Shown here in pieces: positions 62,662 through 64,000 of a stretch of 64,000 bases of DNA; position 1 is the stretch's first letter; the number at the start of each line of letters is the position of its first letter. Below the pieces are notes generated by a model, which did not search any database, was not told the DNA's origin, and worked only from the letters and a program-made list of their open reading frames with translations. The translations under genes and the position numbers were made by a program. The stretch covers positions 4,030,001 through 4,094,000 of the forward strand of contig NZ_CP100128.1 in NCBI RefSeq assembly GCF_024207115.1, given 5' to 3'. The stretch is from Chromobacterium sp. IIBBL 290-4. Its GTDB lineage: Bacteria > Pseudomonadota > Gammaproteobacteria > Burkholderiales > Chromobacteriaceae.

Positions 62662-63909
62662 CTATTTTGATGCGGACCGCATCAGCCAATCCGCCATGCC
62701 CATGCCCGCCGCGCGGCCGCCGGCAAAGCAGGCGGTCAGCAGATACCCGCCGGTCGGGGCCTCCCAATCCAGCATTTCGCCGGCGCAGAACACGCCAGGC
62801 AGCGCCTTGAGCATTTGACGCTCGTCCAGGGCGGAGAAGCATACGCCGCCCGCCGTGCTGATCGCCTCATCCATCGGCCTTGCCGCATGCAATTTCACAG
62901 GCAGGCGCTTGATAGCCGCGGCCAACGTCGGCATATGCTGGAAGCTGTCTTTGTCCAGGCACTCGCGCAGGATGCCGGCGCGCGCGCCCTTCAGATTCAA
63001 GCGGCTTTGCAAATGGCTGGACAGGGAGCGAGAACCTCGCGGCCGATCCACCTCGGCCAACACCTTGGCCTCATCCCAGGACGGGATCAAGTCCAGATAA
63101 AAAGTAGCCGAGCCATGGCGGGCTATCTCATCGCGCAGCATGGCCGAGCAAGCATAGATCAGACTGCCCTCGATGCCGTTCTGCGTGATGACGCATTCGC
63201 CCACGCGCTGGAAGCGGTTCCCCTCGCCATCCTCGAAATGCAATCCAATCGATTTCAGCGGTTCTCCGGCGAATTTCTCTGCGAAAAATGGGCTCCAAGA
63301 TGCCTCAAAGCCGCAATTGGACGGCGCCAACGGCGCCGTGGCCACGCCTTTCTCGGCCAGCCATGGCATCCAGCGGCCATCCGAGCCCAGCTTTTTCCAA
63401 CTGCCGCCGCCCAAAGCCAACAACACCGCATCGGCCTTCACCGCCAACTCGCCATCCGGCGTCTCGAAGCGCAGGCTGCCATCGGCATTCCAGCCCTGCC
63501 AACGGTGGCGCACGTGGATGCGCACGCCCGCCTCGCGCAGCCTGCTAAGCCAGGCGCGCAAAAGCGGCGCGGCTTTCATTTCCTTCGGGAACACCCGCCC
63601 GGAGCTGCCGACAAAGGTTTCCACCCCCAGGCCATGCGCCCAAGCGCGCAATGCGTCGGCATCGAATGGCTTGAGCCAAGACACCACCGCATCGCGGCGC
63701 GCTCCGTAACGGCCGACAAAGGCGGCATAGGGTTCGGTGTGGGTGAGGTTCAGCCCACCTATGCCGGCCAGCAGGAATTTGCGCCCCACCGACGGCATGG
63801 CGTCGTACATATCCACCCGCACGCCGCGCGCGGCCAACGTCTCCGCCGCCATCAATCCTGCCGGTCCGCCGCCCACAATGACGACGCTGCGCCCGGAAAT
63901 CTCAGACAT
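62662..63909 (-). CDS. Flavoprotein of the BaiN/HI0933/YhiN family
   Basis: 415 aa. FAD-binding N-terminus VVIVGGGPAGLMAAETLAAR (GxGxxG) with PSVGRKFLLAGIGGLNLTHT, the family motif GRKFLxxGGGxCNxTN-like; LGGGSWKKLGSDGRWMPWLA; HAARPMDEAISTAGGVCFSA, and FCAGEMLDWEAPTGGYLLTA near the C-terminus. Related to BaiN bile-acid-type reductases and TIGR00275 proteins; reaction here unknown. ATG 63909 rather than GTG 63915. Confidence 0.92.
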   Translation of the reverse strand: MSEISGRSVVIVGGGPAGLMAAETLAARGVRVDMYDAMPSVGRKFLLAGIGGLNLTHTEPYAAFVGRYGARRDAVVSWLKPFDADALRAWAHGLGVETFVGSSGRVFPKEMKAAPLLRAWLSRLREAGVRIHVRHRWQGWNADGSLRFETPDGELAVKADAVLLALGGGSWKKLGSDGRWMPWLAEKGVATAPLAPSNCGFEASWSPFFAEKFAGEPLKSIGLHFEDGEGNRFQRVGECVITQNGIEGSLIYACSAMLRDEIARHGSATFYLDLIPSWDEAKVLAEVDRPRGSRSLSSHLQSRLNLKGARAGILRECLDKDSFQHMPTLAAAIKRLPVKLHAARPMDEAISTAGGVCFSALDERQMLKALPGVFCAGEMLDWEAPTGGYLLTACFAGGRAAGMGMADWLMRSASK

Positions 63910-64000
63910 ACCCACCCCTGCTAACCGTATCTATTATTACTACACCATGGCCGCATGCCTGCGCCTGGCGACAAGGGCGCGATTGTTGCAGAAAACCGCC

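Noticed and set aside
63940..64000. Start or end of another gene at the right edge
   Set aside because: A minus-strand frame ending at 63940 and a plus-strand ATG at 63955 both exist, but about 50 bp is too little and neither has a ribosome-binding site or recognisable sequence.

Overview
The window is one continuous stretch of a GC-rich, densely coded chromosome (roughly 60-63 % G+C by eye, intergenic spaces mostly under 200 bp). The gene content (ftsK-hemH, bamD divergent from rluD, apaG, rpe/gph/trpE, typA, katG, class III nrdDG, many sensory and transport genes) and the protein sequences point to a free-living betaproteobacterium of the Chromobacterium / Neisseriales type. The species assignment is inference from sequence style, not a database match. 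No tRNA, rRNA, CRISPR array, prophage or replication origin was seen.

Layout. 1-6 kb: end of ftsK, hemH, a LivK-type binding lipoprotein, a stretch with only very small genes, and an M24 aminopeptidase. 6.3-10.9 kb: a large MASE1/PAS hybrid histidine kinase cut in two by an IS1595-family element with intact ends and an 8-bp target duplication. 11-19.2 kb: amino-acid binding protein, nudC, a secreted protein of unknown function, a chemoreceptor lacking its second membrane helix and carrying a 10-G tract, a His/Lys-rich exported protein, and the anaerobic ribonucleotide reductase operon nrdDG with NrdR-like and FNR-like sites upstream. 19.4-26.5 kb: hypothetical exported protein, typA, conserved hypothetical, zinc-independent MDR oxidoreductase, a probably broken gene, NCS1 permease. 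26.6-31.8 kb: large PAS-GGDEF protein, small ORFs, RHH-like regulator, MATE pump. 31.8-37.4 kb: TetR regulator and a ybhGFSR-type ABC efflux operon. 37.5-44.4 kb: DUF457/YdjM protein, cysQ-like phosphatase, GST, RsuA-family pseudouridine synthase, bamD, rluD, pgeF. 44.5-47.9 kb: DJ-1, double GNAT, HD hydrolase, PrpA-like phosphatase, hypothetical. 48-55.2 kb: katG, MHS transporter, mtfA, CPA2 antiporter, RHH-like protein, binding protein. 55.3-64 kb: ATM1-type ABC exporter, small membrane protein, apaG, rpe-SDR-gph-trpE, a secreted acylphosphatase-like protein, YkgJ-type cysteine-cluster protein, BaiN/YhiN-like flavoprotein.

How they work together. Four groups are supported by spacing. nrdD-nrdG is a two-gene operon for anaerobic dNTP synthesis. 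ybhG-F-S-R overlap by 4 bp at two junctions and encode a membrane-fusion protein, a double ATPase and two permeases of one exporter; the TetR gene sits convergent to its end and divergent from the MATE pump, with a palindrome in the divergent promoter. rluD-pgeF overlap and start back-to-back with bamD. rpe-SDR-gph-trpE run in one direction.

The strongest unusual signals are the damaged sensory genes (IS-split kinase, chemoreceptor missing TM2 with a homopolymer tract), the overlapping divergent start codons of bamD and rluD, the NrdR/FNR-like promoter of nrdDG, an exported acylphosphatase-like protein, and several very short genes. I did not find a convincing new multi-gene system.
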